From: Clostridia bacterium
Lineage (GTDB): Bacteria; Bacillota; Clostridia; Christensenellales; Aristaeellaceae
Direction of reading: 5' to 3'
Assembly (NCBI GenBank): GCA_030535375.1
Contig: JAUNJB010000010.1
Coordinates: 1-36,007, forward strand
DNA length: 36,007 nt
In this document: piece after piece, positions 22,402 to 29,067 of the stretch
Layout of the letters: the number at the start of each line of letters is the position of its first letter
How positions within the stretch are numbered: position 1 is the stretch's first letter
The notes under the pieces: model-generated
Databases searched by the model: none
Told to the model about the DNA's origin: nothing
Seen by the model: the letters and a program-made list of their open reading frames with translations, nothing else
Program-made: the position numbers and the translations under genes

Positions 22402-23805
22402 TTACGCGTTCTTGCCCTTGATATACTCGTCAATCGCCTTGGCCGCATGCTTGCCCGCGCCCATGGCGAGGATGACGGTCGCCGCGCCGGTAACCGCGTC
22501 TCCGCCGGCGTATACGCCCTCGCGGCTGGTAAGGCCGTCATCGCCATTGGTGACGATGCAGCCGTGCTTGTTCGCCTCAAGCCCGGGCGTCGTGGAGCGA
22601 ATCAGCGGATTCGGGCTGGTGCCGATGGACATGATCATCGTGTCGACGTCGAGGACGAACTCGCTGCCCTCCTTGACCACCGGACGGCGGCGGCCGGAGG
22701 CATCCGGCTCGCCGAGCTCCATCTCCACGCACCGCATGCCGCAGACCATGCCGTTCTCGTCCCCCAGCACCTCGACGGGGTTGGTGAGCGTCTTGAAGAT
22801 GATGCCCTCCTCCTCGGCATGCTCGACCTCCTCCTTACGGGCGGGAAGCTCTGCCATGCCGCGGCGGTAGACGATGTACACCTCCTCCGCACCCAGGCGC
22901 TTGGCGGAGCGGGCCGCGTCCATCGCGACGTTGCCGCCGCCGACGACGGCGACCTTGTGGCTGTGCTTGATCGGGGTCTTGCTGTCCTTCCTGTACGCCT
23001 TCATCAGGTTGATGCGGGTCAGGTATTCGTTGGCGGAGTACACACCCTTGAGGCTCTCGCCCGGAATGCCCATGAAGCGCGGCAGGCCCGCGCCGGAAGC
23101 GATGTACACCGCCTCAAAGCCCATCTCAAACAGTTCGTCGATCGTGAGCACCTTGCCGATGACCATGTTGGTCTCGATATCCACGCCCATGGCCTTGAGG
23201 CCGTCGATCTCCTTCTGCACGATGGCTTTGGGCAAACGGAACTCCGGAATGCCGTAAACCAGCACACCGCCGGCCAGATGCAGCGCCTCATAGATGGTCA
23301 CCTTATAGCCGAGCTTTGCCAGATCGCCGGCGGCAGTCAGGCCGGACGGGCCCGCGCCGATGATGGCGACCTTGTGGCCGTTCTGCTCCGGCACGACGGG
23401 CGTCTCGTCGGAGTGCTCGCGGTGCCAGTCCGCGACAAAGCGCTCCAGACGGCCGATTCCGACCGGCTCGCCCTTGATGCCGCGCACGCACTTGCCCTCG
23501 CACTGGGTCTCCTGCGGGCAGACGCGGCCGCAGACAGCGGGCAGCGCGGAAGACGCGGAGAGCACCTTGTAAGCGCCTTCCATGTCCTCGTTGGCCACAC
23601 GGGCGATGAATGCCGGGATGTCGATCTGCACCGGGCAGGCGCTCTGACAGGGCTTCTTCGGGCAGTTCAGGCAGCGCTTGGCCTCATTCACAGCCATCTC
23701 ATAGGTATAGCCGAGGGCAACCTCGTCAAAATTCTTATTGCGGATGTTGGGGTCCTGGGAAGGCATCGGGCACTTCTTCGGGTCCATATTGCGAGTCACG
23801 GCCAT
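22402..23805 (-). CDS. NfnB / glutamate-synthase small-chain-like flavoprotein
   Basis: 467 aa. The N-terminal Fe-S domain has clusters CLNCPKKPCQSACPV and CGRVCPQETQCEGKCVRG. Two dinucleotide-binding folds follow: VAIIGAGPSGLTAAGDLAK (FAD) and KVAVVGGGNVAMDAARSAKR (NADPH), then the family's MIMSIGTSPNP and GVYAGGDAVTGAATVI. With the adjacent small subunit it matches NfnAB (NADH-dependent ferredoxin:NADP+ oxidoreductase) and its relative sulfide dehydrogenase SudAB, which bifurcate electrons between ferredoxin, NAD and NADP. It is often annotated gltA or gltD; no glutamate-synthase large subunit is nearby. Start: ATG one base after the upstream stop (TAACATG), so tightly coupled. Confidence 0.9.
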   Translation of the reverse strand: MAVTRNMDPKKCPMPSQDPNIRNKNFDEVALGYTYEMAVNEAKRCLNCPKKPCQSACPVQIDIPAFIARVANEDMEGAYKVLSASSALPAVCGRVCPQETQCEGKCVRGIKGEPVGIGRLERFVADWHREHSDETPVVPEQNGHKVAIIGAGPSGLTAAGDLAKLGYKVTIYEALHLAGGVLVYGIPEFRLPKAIVQKEIDGLKAMGVDIETNMVIGKVLTIDELFEMGFEAVYIASGAGLPRFMGIPGESLKGVYSANEYLTRINLMKAYRKDSKTPIKHSHKVAVVGGGNVAMDAARSAKRLGAEEVYIVYRRGMAELPARKEEVEHAEEEGIIFKTLTNPVEVLGDENGMVCGMRCVEMELGEPDASGRRRPVVKEGSEFVLDVDTMIMSIGTSPNPLIRSTTPGLEANKHGCIVTNGDDGLTSREGVYAGGDAVTGAATVILAMGAGKHAAKAIDEYIKGKNA

Positions 23806-23806
23806 G

Positions 23807-24649
23807 TTATTTGACCTCCTTGTTCATCAGGTTGCAATGGGCCTCGCGGGCATGCTGCTCAAAATCGCGATACATGGCGCCGCGCTTCATCGCCTCGTCA
23901 AAGTCAACGAGATGGCCGTCAAAGTCCGGGCCGTCGACGCAGGCAAACTTGGTCTCTCCGCCGACGGTCAGGCGGCAGCCGCCGCACATGCCGGTGCCGT
24001 CGATCATGATCGGGTTCATGGATACGACGGTCTTCACGCCGTACTTCTTGGTGACGGCGCAGACAAATTTCATCATCACCAGCGGGCCGATAGCGATCAC
24101 CTCGTCGTACTGATTGCCCTCCTGAATGAGCTGCTCAAGCGGCACGGTGACGACGCCCTTTTCGCCATGGCTTCCATCGTCGGTCATCATGATCAGCCTG
24201 TCGGACGCGGCCCTGAATTCATCCTCGAGGATGACCAGATCCTTGCTGCGGAATCCGACAATGGCATGCACCTCGCAGCCCTGCTCATGCAGCTTCTTGG
24301 TGACGGGCAGCGCGATGGCGCAGCCCACGCCGCCGCCGACCACGGCGACCTTCCTGAGCCCCTCGGTGTGCGTTGCCACGCCCAGCGGCCCGACGAAGTC
24401 ATGCAGTTCCTGTCCCTCTTCCATGGTATCCAGCTCCATCGTCGAGCCGCCGACGATCTGATAGATGATCGTCACCGTGCCGGCCTCGCGATCAAAATCG
24501 GCGATGGTCAGCGGGACGCGCTCGCTGTCCTCGAACGCGCGGAAAATGATGAACTGGCCGGGTTCCGCCTTTCGGGCAACGAACGGCGCATCAATCACCA
24601 TCTTGGTAACCGTCGGATTTAAACGCTCTTTCTTGACGATTTTAAACAT
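23807..24649 (-). CDS. NfnA / FAD-NAD-binding ferredoxin-reductase subunit
   Basis: 280 aa. The start at 24649 (MFKIVKKERLNPTV) has AGGAGG 7 nt upstream; an earlier ATG at 24727 lacks one. Residues 1-95 are a ferredoxin-reductase FAD domain (PGQFIIFRAFEDSERVPLTI), followed by the NAD domain (VAVVGGGVGCAIALPVTKKL) and a C-terminal [2Fe-2S] site, GMCGGCRLTVGG followed by FACVDGPDFDGH. This is the NfnA/SudA/PyrK-like layout; being fused to no other domain and paired with the 467-aa Fe-S subunit favours NfnA. It exchanges electrons with NADH in the heterodimer. Confidence 0.9.
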   Translation of the reverse strand: MFKIVKKERLNPTVTKMVIDAPFVARKAEPGQFIIFRAFEDSERVPLTIADFDREAGTVTIIYQIVGGSTMELDTMEEGQELHDFVGPLGVATHTEGLRKVAVVGGGVGCAIALPVTKKLHEQGCEVHAIVGFRSKDLVILEDEFRAASDRLIMMTDDGSHGEKGVVTVPLEQLIQEGNQYDEVIAIGPLVMMKFVCAVTKKYGVKTVVSMNPIMIDGTGMCGGCRLTVGGETKFACVDGPDFDGHLVDFDEAMKRGAMYRDFEQHAREAHCNLMNKEVK

Positions 24650-24978
24650 GATCAATCCTCCTGATTCTACAGCCTGGCGCATGACCGTGCTACACTCCAT
24701 ATGGAATGACTGCGCAGAAAGAAACATTCATTCCGCACAGAAAACGACGCGTTTTTCTCTCCTCCTGAGACATGCGGTCATATCCGGGCAATTATTCGAC
24801 ATGGATTCCCCGCAAACCTGCAAGCATTTGCCGCAAAAAGTCAAATTTCATCGAATATCTTCAGAAAAATCCTGGAAGCTCAGCAAAAGAGGACGCCGCA
24901 CAGCGGCGTCCCCTGCAAATTCACTCGAGCATAGGGGGATGCTTTCTTCACCCGTGAAAAGCCCTTACATCCCTTGAA
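24650..24978. other. Intergenic region, nfn leader and ADH 3' end
   Basis: 329 nt without a credible gene. It holds the ADH terminator (24891-24911) and a 7-bp inverted repeat GGAATGA...TCATTCC (24703-24709, 24728-24734) about 55 nt upstream of the nfnA start. A nearby CCATATGG palindrome lies at about 24697-24704. I find no convincing -35/-10 pair, though nfn should have its own promoter because the ADH terminator precedes it. Confidence 0.5.
24885..24911 (-). terminator. Terminator of the iron alcohol dehydrogenase gene
   Basis: Perfect 9-bp stem GGACGCCGC/GCGGCGTCC (24891-24911, 3-nt loop) followed on the minus strand by TCTTTTGC, 67 nt past the stop. Confidence 0.8.
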
Positions 24979-26196
24979 TCAGAAGTCGACCTCGGTGTCG
25001 TAATAGCAGCACTTGAGCAGCTTCTCCATCTCTTCCTGGCTCGGCTGACGCGGATTGGAGCCGGTGCAGGCATCCGCGATGGCATTCTTGGCGATCTCCG
25101 GCAGGCGCTCAAGGAACACCTCTTCCGGCACAAAGCCCTGCTCGCAGGGATAGCTGTCCGCGCCGTACTGCTTGATGCAGTGCGGGATATTGAGATCGTC
25201 GTTCATCTTGCGCAGGTACGCAATCAGCAGCGCAACCTTCTCGTCATCGTCCTTGCCGCCGAGCTTCATGTAATCCGCGATCACGCCATAGCGCTTCTTG
25301 GCGGTCTCATCCTTGGCATTGTAAGCGATGACCTTGGGCAGGTACATGGCGTTGGCCGCGCCGTGGATGATGTGCGCGCCGTAGTCCGCGAAAACCGCGC
25401 CGGTCTTGTGCGCCATGGAGTGCACGATGCCCAGCAGCGCGTTGGAGAACGCCATGCCGGCCAGGCACTGGGCGTTGTGCATGCGGTCGCGGGCGGCGAC
25501 GTCGCCATTGTAGGACGGCACCAGATCGTTCATGATCATCTCGATGGCGTGGATAGCCAGCGGATCGGTGTAGTCGCAGTTCGCGGTGGAAACGTACGCC
25601 TCGACCGCATGGGTCATCGCGTCCATGCCGGTGTGGGCAACCAGCTTCTTGGGCATCGTCTCGGCCAGATCGGGATCGACGATGGCGACGTCCGGCGTGA
25701 TCTCAAAGTCAGCGATCGGGTACTTGATGCCCTTCGAATAATCGGTGATGATGGAGAAGGCGGTCACCTCGGTCGCCGTGCCGGAGGTGGAGGAAATGGC
25801 GCAGAACTGGGCCTTGCGGCGCAGCGTCGGGATGCCGAACACCTTGCACATGTCCTCGAAGGTGCACTCCGGATACTCATACTTGATCCACATCGCCTTG
25901 GCCGCATCGATCGGGGAACCGCCGCCCATGGCGACGATCCAGTCGGGCTGGAACTTCATCATGGCGTCCGCGCCCTTCATCACGGTCTCCACGGACGGAT
26001 CGGGCTCGATGCCCTCGAAGACCTCAACCTCCATGCCGGCTTCCTTCAAATAGGCGATCGCCCTGTCCAGAAAGCCAAAGCGCTTCATGGAGCCGCCGCC
26101 GACGCAGATCATCGCGCGCTTGCCCTCAAAGGACTTGAGCGCTTCCAAAGAGCCCTTGCCATGATACAGATCGCGGGGAAGTGTAAAACGTGCCAT
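24979..26196 (-). CDS. Iron-containing alcohol dehydrogenase
   Basis: 405 aa, AGGAGG 8 nt before the ATG. The N-terminal Rossmann-like domain has the GGGSPIDAAKAMW cofactor motif. Metal ligands are Asp in the AIVDPDLAETMP stretch region and His residues in HTGMDAMTHAVEAYVS and IVHSMAHKTGAVF, then HGAANAMYLP. ISSTSGTATEVTAFS is the conserved substrate-side loop. It reduces acetaldehyde or butyraldehyde-type substrates with NAD(P)H and resembles the ADH half of AdhE; the exact alcohol is unknown. It is monocistronic, with a strong promoter carrying a dyad at its start site. Confidence 0.95.
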   Translation of the reverse strand: MARFTLPRDLYHGKGSLEALKSFEGKRAMICVGGGSMKRFGFLDRAIAYLKEAGMEVEVFEGIEPDPSVETVMKGADAMMKFQPDWIVAMGGGSPIDAAKAMWIKYEYPECTFEDMCKVFGIPTLRRKAQFCAISSTSGTATEVTAFSIITDYSKGIKYPIADFEITPDVAIVDPDLAETMPKKLVAHTGMDAMTHAVEAYVSTANCDYTDPLAIHAIEMIMNDLVPSYNGDVAARDRMHNAQCLAGMAFSNALLGIVHSMAHKTGAVFADYGAHIIHGAANAMYLPKVIAYNAKDETAKKRYGVIADYMKLGGKDDDEKVALLIAYLRKMNDDLNIPHCIKQYGADSYPCEQGFVPEEVFLERLPEIAKNAIADACTGSNPRQPSQEEMEKLLKCCYYDTEVDF

Positions 26197-26266
26197 ATAA
26201 TTTTCCTCCTGTTTCCTGGAGGCGGAAGACCGCCCCGTCGGTTGATTGTGAAAACCTCTGCTCGAT

Positions 26267-26286
26267 ATTGACTTTGTTTTGTCAAT
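26267..26286. promoter_or_regulatory. Candidate operator over the ADH start site
   Basis: Inverted repeat ATTGAC-N8-GTCAAT, 20 bp, AT-rich centre. It begins about 4 nt past the predicted start site of the ADH promoter, a classic repressor position. A redox regulator such as Rex would fit the gene, but the arms differ from the usual TTGTGA/TTGTTA half site, so the protein is unassigned. Confidence 0.5.
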
Positions 26287-26296
26287 CTCTGCCGGT

Positions 26297-26325
26297 ATTA
26301 TACCTCAGATGCTCACCGATGTAAA
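26297..26325 (-). promoter_or_regulatory. Promoter of the alcohol dehydrogenase gene
   Basis: Minus strand: TTTACA (26325-26320), exactly 17 nt, TATAAT (26302-26297). Start near 26290, leader about 94 nt. Confidence 0.8.
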
Positions 26326-26345
26326 GTGTATATTTCTTGAAAAAC

Positions 26346-26385
26346 TTCTGCATTTTTTATGTATATCCGCCACAAAAATGCAGAA
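26346..26385. repeat. 12-bp perfect inverted repeat
   Basis: TTCTGCATTTTT (26346-26357) and AAAAATGCAGAA (26374-26385) with a 16-nt loop. It lies between the ADH -35 and the kdpE terminator. It may be a second terminator for the minus-strand kdpE transcript (GTTTTTC follows) or an upstream regulatory site for ADH. Confidence 0.6.
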
Positions 26386-26389
26386 TACA

Positions 26390-26419
26390 AAAAAATATAC
26401 AGGAGGAGCGTGCTCCTCC
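26390..26419 (-). terminator. Terminator of the kdpDE-like operon
   Basis: GGAGGAG-CGTG-CTCCTCC stem (26402-26419), followed on the minus strand by TGTATATTTTTTTG. It lies 37 nt past the stop at 26456. Confidence 0.8.
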
Positions 26420-26455
26420 CATATAGTCGATTTTACGTTAATTTATAAACAAATA

Positions 26456-27163
26456 TCAATCCGCCTCGATCATCCTGTATCCCACGCCGACCTCGGTGAA
26501 AATGTACTGCGGTTCCGCAGGATTCTTCTCGATTTTGCGGCGGATATTGGCCATATTCACGCGCAGGATCTGGTTGTCGTACGCTTTGTTCGGCCCCCAG
26601 ATTTCGCGGATCAGATAATCGTACGTCAGCACACGTCCGGCATACCGCCCCAGCAGCGCCACAAGCTTGAACTCATTCTGCGTGAGGCCCGCGTCCCGCC
26701 CGTCGATATACGCGCGGTACTTGTCGTAGTCGATCACAAGCCCCTTTGCCGTAAAGCGGTTTTCCTTGGCGATGCTCGCATTTCCGCTCGTGGTGCGCGT
26801 GTGGCGCACTGCCGTGCGAATGCGCGCCAGCAGCTCCGATGTGCCGAACGGCTTGGTGATGTAGTCGTCCGCGCCCGCGTCCAGCGCCCGCACCTTCTCG
26901 CGCTCGTCCGTACGCGCCGAAACCACGACAACCGGCATCAGCGACCAGCGCCGCAGATCCGTCAGCACCTCCATGCCGTCCATATCCGGCAGCCCCAGAT
27001 CCAGAATCACCACATCCGGGCAATGCGACGCCAACAGGCTGATCGCCTCGCGCCCGGTGTGCACGATCACGGCCTCATAGCCGTTGGCCTCCAGCACCCG
27101 CCTGATGAAATTGCAAATCGCCCGATCATCCTCGATGATCAGCACCTTTCCCTTGACAGCCAT
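26456..27163 (-). CDS. KdpE-like response regulator
   Basis: 235 aa. The start at 27163 gives MAVKGKVLIIEDDRAICNFI. The receiver domain has D55 (VVILDLGLPDMDG), Thr/Ser in VVVSARTDE and Lys in YITKPFG; the winged-helix domain ends with VNMANIRRKIEKNP and TEVGVGYRM, the KdpE pattern. Its ATG overlaps the TAA of the kinase gene (TAATG). Longer readings to 27268 fall inside the kinase gene. It would control potassium or osmotic genes; no kdpFABC genes are in the window. Confidence 0.92.
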   Translation of the reverse strand: MAVKGKVLIIEDDRAICNFIRRVLEANGYEAVIVHTGREAISLLASHCPDVVILDLGLPDMDGMEVLTDLRRWSLMPVVVVSARTDEREKVRALDAGADDYITKPFGTSELLARIRTAVRHTRTTSGNASIAKENRFTAKGLVIDYDKYRAYIDGRDAGLTQNEFKLVALLGRYAGRVLTYDYLIREIWGPNKAYDNQILRVNMANIRRKIEKNPAEPQYIFTEVGVGYRMIEAD

Positions 27164-28263
27164 TATGACTCCTCCTCCATCGGCAGCGTAAAGGATACGC
27201 GTGCGCCGCCCTGCGGCAGGTTTTCCGCGCGCATGTCGCCGCCATGCGCGCGCACGATGCTCATGCACACAGACAAGCCGATGCCCATGCTCCGGCGTCC
27301 GTCTCCGCTCATCTCCTGAGCGTGCGGGAACAGCTCCTCAAACAGCTTGGGCATGATCTCCTCGTCGATGCCGCAGCCGTTGTCGCTCACGGAGAAGACA
27401 GCCGCACTTCCCTCTTTGACGATGCTCAGCTCCATCTCCGTCGCCGTCTGCGCATGAATAACGACATTGTCCATCAGGTTGATGAGCACCTGCTCAATCA
27501 GCGTCGCGTCCATGGGCACAATCAAAAGCTCCGTCGGCACGCTCACCCGCACCGCGATATCGCCCGACCGCTTTTTGAACTTTGTCACCGCTTCCGCGGC
27601 AATCTCCTCCGCCGCCTCCGGATTCTTCCTGATGCGCACGGCGCCCTCGTTGATGCGCGTGATGGAGAGCATATTTTCCACCAGGCGCACCAGCCACTGC
27701 GCATCGTCGCGCACATGGCCGATGAGATCCTTCTTCACCTCGTCGCTGAATTTGTCGTAGTTCTCCAGCACCGCCGCCGACGATCCGATGATCGACGTCA
27801 AAGGCGTGCGCAGATCGTGCGACACCGAACGCAGCAGATTCGCCTTCATCTTCTCCTTCTCGGCCTCGGCCTGGATTCGGCTTTGGCGCTTGACCTGCTC
27901 GGTCAGCATGCCCACGACGAGCGAGACCGTAAACATCGCCAGAAAGGTAAACGGATAGCCGGTAATCGTGAAATTGAATTCAAAGTACGGATATGTGAAC
28001 ACATAGTTGACCCCGATGACCGAAACGATCGTGGCAAAGAAGCTGTAAAAGTATCCGTCCGTCATTCTCGCCGTGATCAGCACGGCCAGCACGAAGACCA
28101 GCGGCACCGCGCTGTCGCTGTTGCCAAATGTATTCATCAGCTTGCAAAGCAGCGCAGCAGTGCCAAGCAAGACCAGCGTCAGCCCCAGATTGCGCATGAT
28201 CTGCCTTCTGTTTTGCCGATGCGGAATCATCATGTCGCGGCACCAGGAAAGCAATCCCCTCAT
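27163..28263 (-). CDS. Short KdpD-like sensor kinase (DUF4118 type)
   Basis: 366 aa from the ATG at 28263, with AAGGAGG 7 nt upstream; an earlier GTG-type start at 28287 overlaps the site. It begins directly with the four-helix DUF4118 membrane domain (about residues 24-125: VPLVFVLAVLITARMTDGYF), then a coiled linker, HisKA with H149 (SVSHDLRTPLTSIIGSSAAV, the KdpD form) and the ATPase domain (NLMDNVVIHA; DNGCGIDEE; GIGLSVCMSIV). The N-terminal KdpD and USP domains of full KdpD (~900 aa) are absent, a natural shorter architecture in Firmicutes rather than a truncation, since the start is well formed. Confidence 0.92.
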   Translation of the reverse strand: MRGLLSWCRDMMIPHRQNRRQIMRNLGLTLVLLGTAALLCKLMNTFGNSDSAVPLVFVLAVLITARMTDGYFYSFFATIVSVIGVNYVFTYPYFEFNFTITGYPFTFLAMFTVSLVVGMLTEQVKRQSRIQAEAEKEKMKANLLRSVSHDLRTPLTSIIGSSAAVLENYDKFSDEVKKDLIGHVRDDAQWLVRLVENMLSITRINEGAVRIRKNPEAAEEIAAEAVTKFKKRSGDIAVRVSVPTELLIVPMDATLIEQVLINLMDNVVIHAQTATEMELSIVKEGSAAVFSVSDNGCGIDEEIMPKLFEELFPHAQEMSGDGRRSMGIGLSVCMSIVRAHGGDMRAENLPQGGARVSFTLPMEEES

Positions 28264-28297
28264 GCCCCGGCCTCCTTCCCGGACCATTTTGGCTTAA

Positions 28298-28306
28298 ATT
28301 ATAGCA
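28298..28306 (-). promoter_or_regulatory. Extended -10 promoter of the kdpD-like gene
   Basis: Minus strand TGCTATAAT, a perfect extended -10, without a good -35. It lies 35 nt from the ATG, so the leader is short. Confidence 0.6.
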
Positions 28307-28406
28307 TGTATCCGCATCAAAATCGTGTTAAGAATTTTCCCCTATGGTTTGTGACAAAACTTCATTGAAATGTAATAATCTTTTCCTGTCCTTTTCCGCC
28401 GCGTTG

Positions 28407-28415
28407 TGCTATAAT
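28407..28415 (+). promoter_or_regulatory. Extended -10 promoter of the 54-aa ORF
   Basis: TGCTATAAT, the same extended -10 as the divergent kdpD promoter about 100 nt away. Leader about 40 nt to the ATG at 28462, with GGGAGG in it. Confidence 0.6.
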
Positions 28416-28461
28416 CCCGTTCTGCGTCCATCCTACGACGCTCAGGGAGGTTCATTCAATC

Positions 28462-28626
28462 ATGCCGCTTATCGTGTGCACCATATTTTTCATCATTCTG
28501 TTCTCCTGCGAGGGCTTCTGGCATCTATCCTGCCTCGCCGACCAGGAGCGCGAGCTCAGCCGCTATCAGGCTATCGAGCATCCGCGCCGCCGCACCAGCG
28601 ATTGCTACCTCGACAGATTGGGATAA
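28462..28626 (+). CDS. Small single-pass membrane protein, 54 aa
   Basis: Starts MPLIVCTIFFIILFSCEGFW, a hydrophobic helix, followed by a charged tail with HLSCLADQERELSRYQAI and an Arg-rich PRRRTSD stretch ending DRLG. It has three further cysteines (positions 6, 16, 24, 48 in all). GGGAGG lies 11 nt upstream and an extended -10 promoter precedes that. I do not recognise the family. The complete set of expression signals for so short a frame, between kdpD and a tRNA, argues that it is real. It could be a small regulator of a membrane partner such as the divergently encoded kinase, but that is speculation. Confidence 0.6.
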   Translation: MPLIVCTIFFIILFSCEGFWHLSCLADQERELSRYQAIEHPRRRTSDCYLDRLG

Positions 28627-28688
28627 ATTCGCCCTTATCCCTTGACTTATTTCCAATAATTCGCTATACTGAGGAAGCTATCCTCTAT

Positions 28689-28775
28689 GCCGGTGTGGTG
28701 GAATTGGCAGACGCCCGGGATTCAAAATCCCGTGTCCGCAAGGACGTGCGGGTTCGACCCCCGCCACCGGCACCA
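28689..28775 (+). tRNA. tRNA-Leu (anticodon CAA)
   Basis: 87 nt including the encoded CCA. The acceptor stem GCCGGTG (28689-28695) pairs with CACCGGC (28765-28771), then ACCA. The anticodon stem CGGGA/TCCCG encloses TTCAAAA, giving CAA. A long variable arm (TGTCCGCAAGGACGTG region) marks the class II tRNA, and GGTTCGACCC is the T arm. It reads UUG codons. Confidence 0.97.
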
Positions 28776-28781
28776 AGAAAG

Positions 28782-28805
28782 AAACCCAGCAAATGCTGGG
28801 TTTTT
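28782..28805 (+). terminator. tRNA-Leu terminator
   Basis: AAACCCAGC-AAAT-GCTGGGTTT, perfect 9-bp stem running into TTTTTC seven nt after the tRNA. Confidence 0.9.
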
Positions 28806-28910
28806 CTGTTTTTCCCTTTTATATTCTACATTTTTTGAGGATTTATTTCCGCATAATGTGCGCAGTTTTCTTCCTTCCCGGCATCTGTTTCCTCAAAAAA
28901 ATTGCCACGA

Positions 28911-28937
28911 AAAAGCCGGGGATTTGCCCGGCCTTTT
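28911..28937. terminator. Terminator downstream of the 29068 gene
   Basis: GCCGGG (28915-28920) with CCCGGC (28927-28932), flanked by AAAA and TTTT. On the minus strand it runs into TTTTTCG. It ends transcripts of the 29068-30204 gene, about 130 nt beyond its stop. Confidence 0.7.
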
Positions 28938-29058
28938 CAGCGCTTCACAATGTGCTCGTCATACTTCGCCGTTTTGTCCTTCACGGCGTCTGTCATCGAC
29001 GAAGGCCCTGCCATTCCGGCAATACGCCCACAGCAGCGTCCAACTGCCTCATCAAATC
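28937..29058 (-). pseudogene. Possible frameshifted gene-end remnant
   Basis: Between the stop of the 29068 gene and its terminator, the minus strand has protein-like sequence in two frames. DDLMRQLDAAVGVLPEWQG (about 29058-29000) runs to a stop, while PSSMTDAVKDKTAKYDEHIV followed by KR and TGA (28996-28937) continues in another frame. Joined by one frameshift they would form a plausible ~40-residue C terminus. There is no start codon with a ribosome site. It may be a remnant or chance; I do not recognise the family. Confidence 0.3.
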
Positions 29059-29067
29059 ATCGTGTTT

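Noticed and set aside
22207..23814. Long plus-strand frame of 535 codons opposite NfnB
   Set aside because: It is antisense to a clear flavoprotein gene, low-complexity (Ala, Arg, His, Leu, Asp rich) and without a ribosome site; such mirror frames are common in GC-rich DNA. The same holds for the antisense frames at 2118-3719, 9057-10550, 17331-18635, 25180-26271 and 34152-35423.
22402..24649. Glutamate synthase (GltB/GltD)
   Set aside because: No large glutamate synthase subunit is nearby, and the partner is a ferredoxin-reductase-type subunit, which fits NfnAB or SudAB better.
26267..26286. A Rex binding site upstream of ADH
   Set aside because: The dyad is real, but the arms ATTGAC/GTCAAT do not match the TTGTGA or TTGTTA half sites known for Rex, so I kept it as an unassigned operator.
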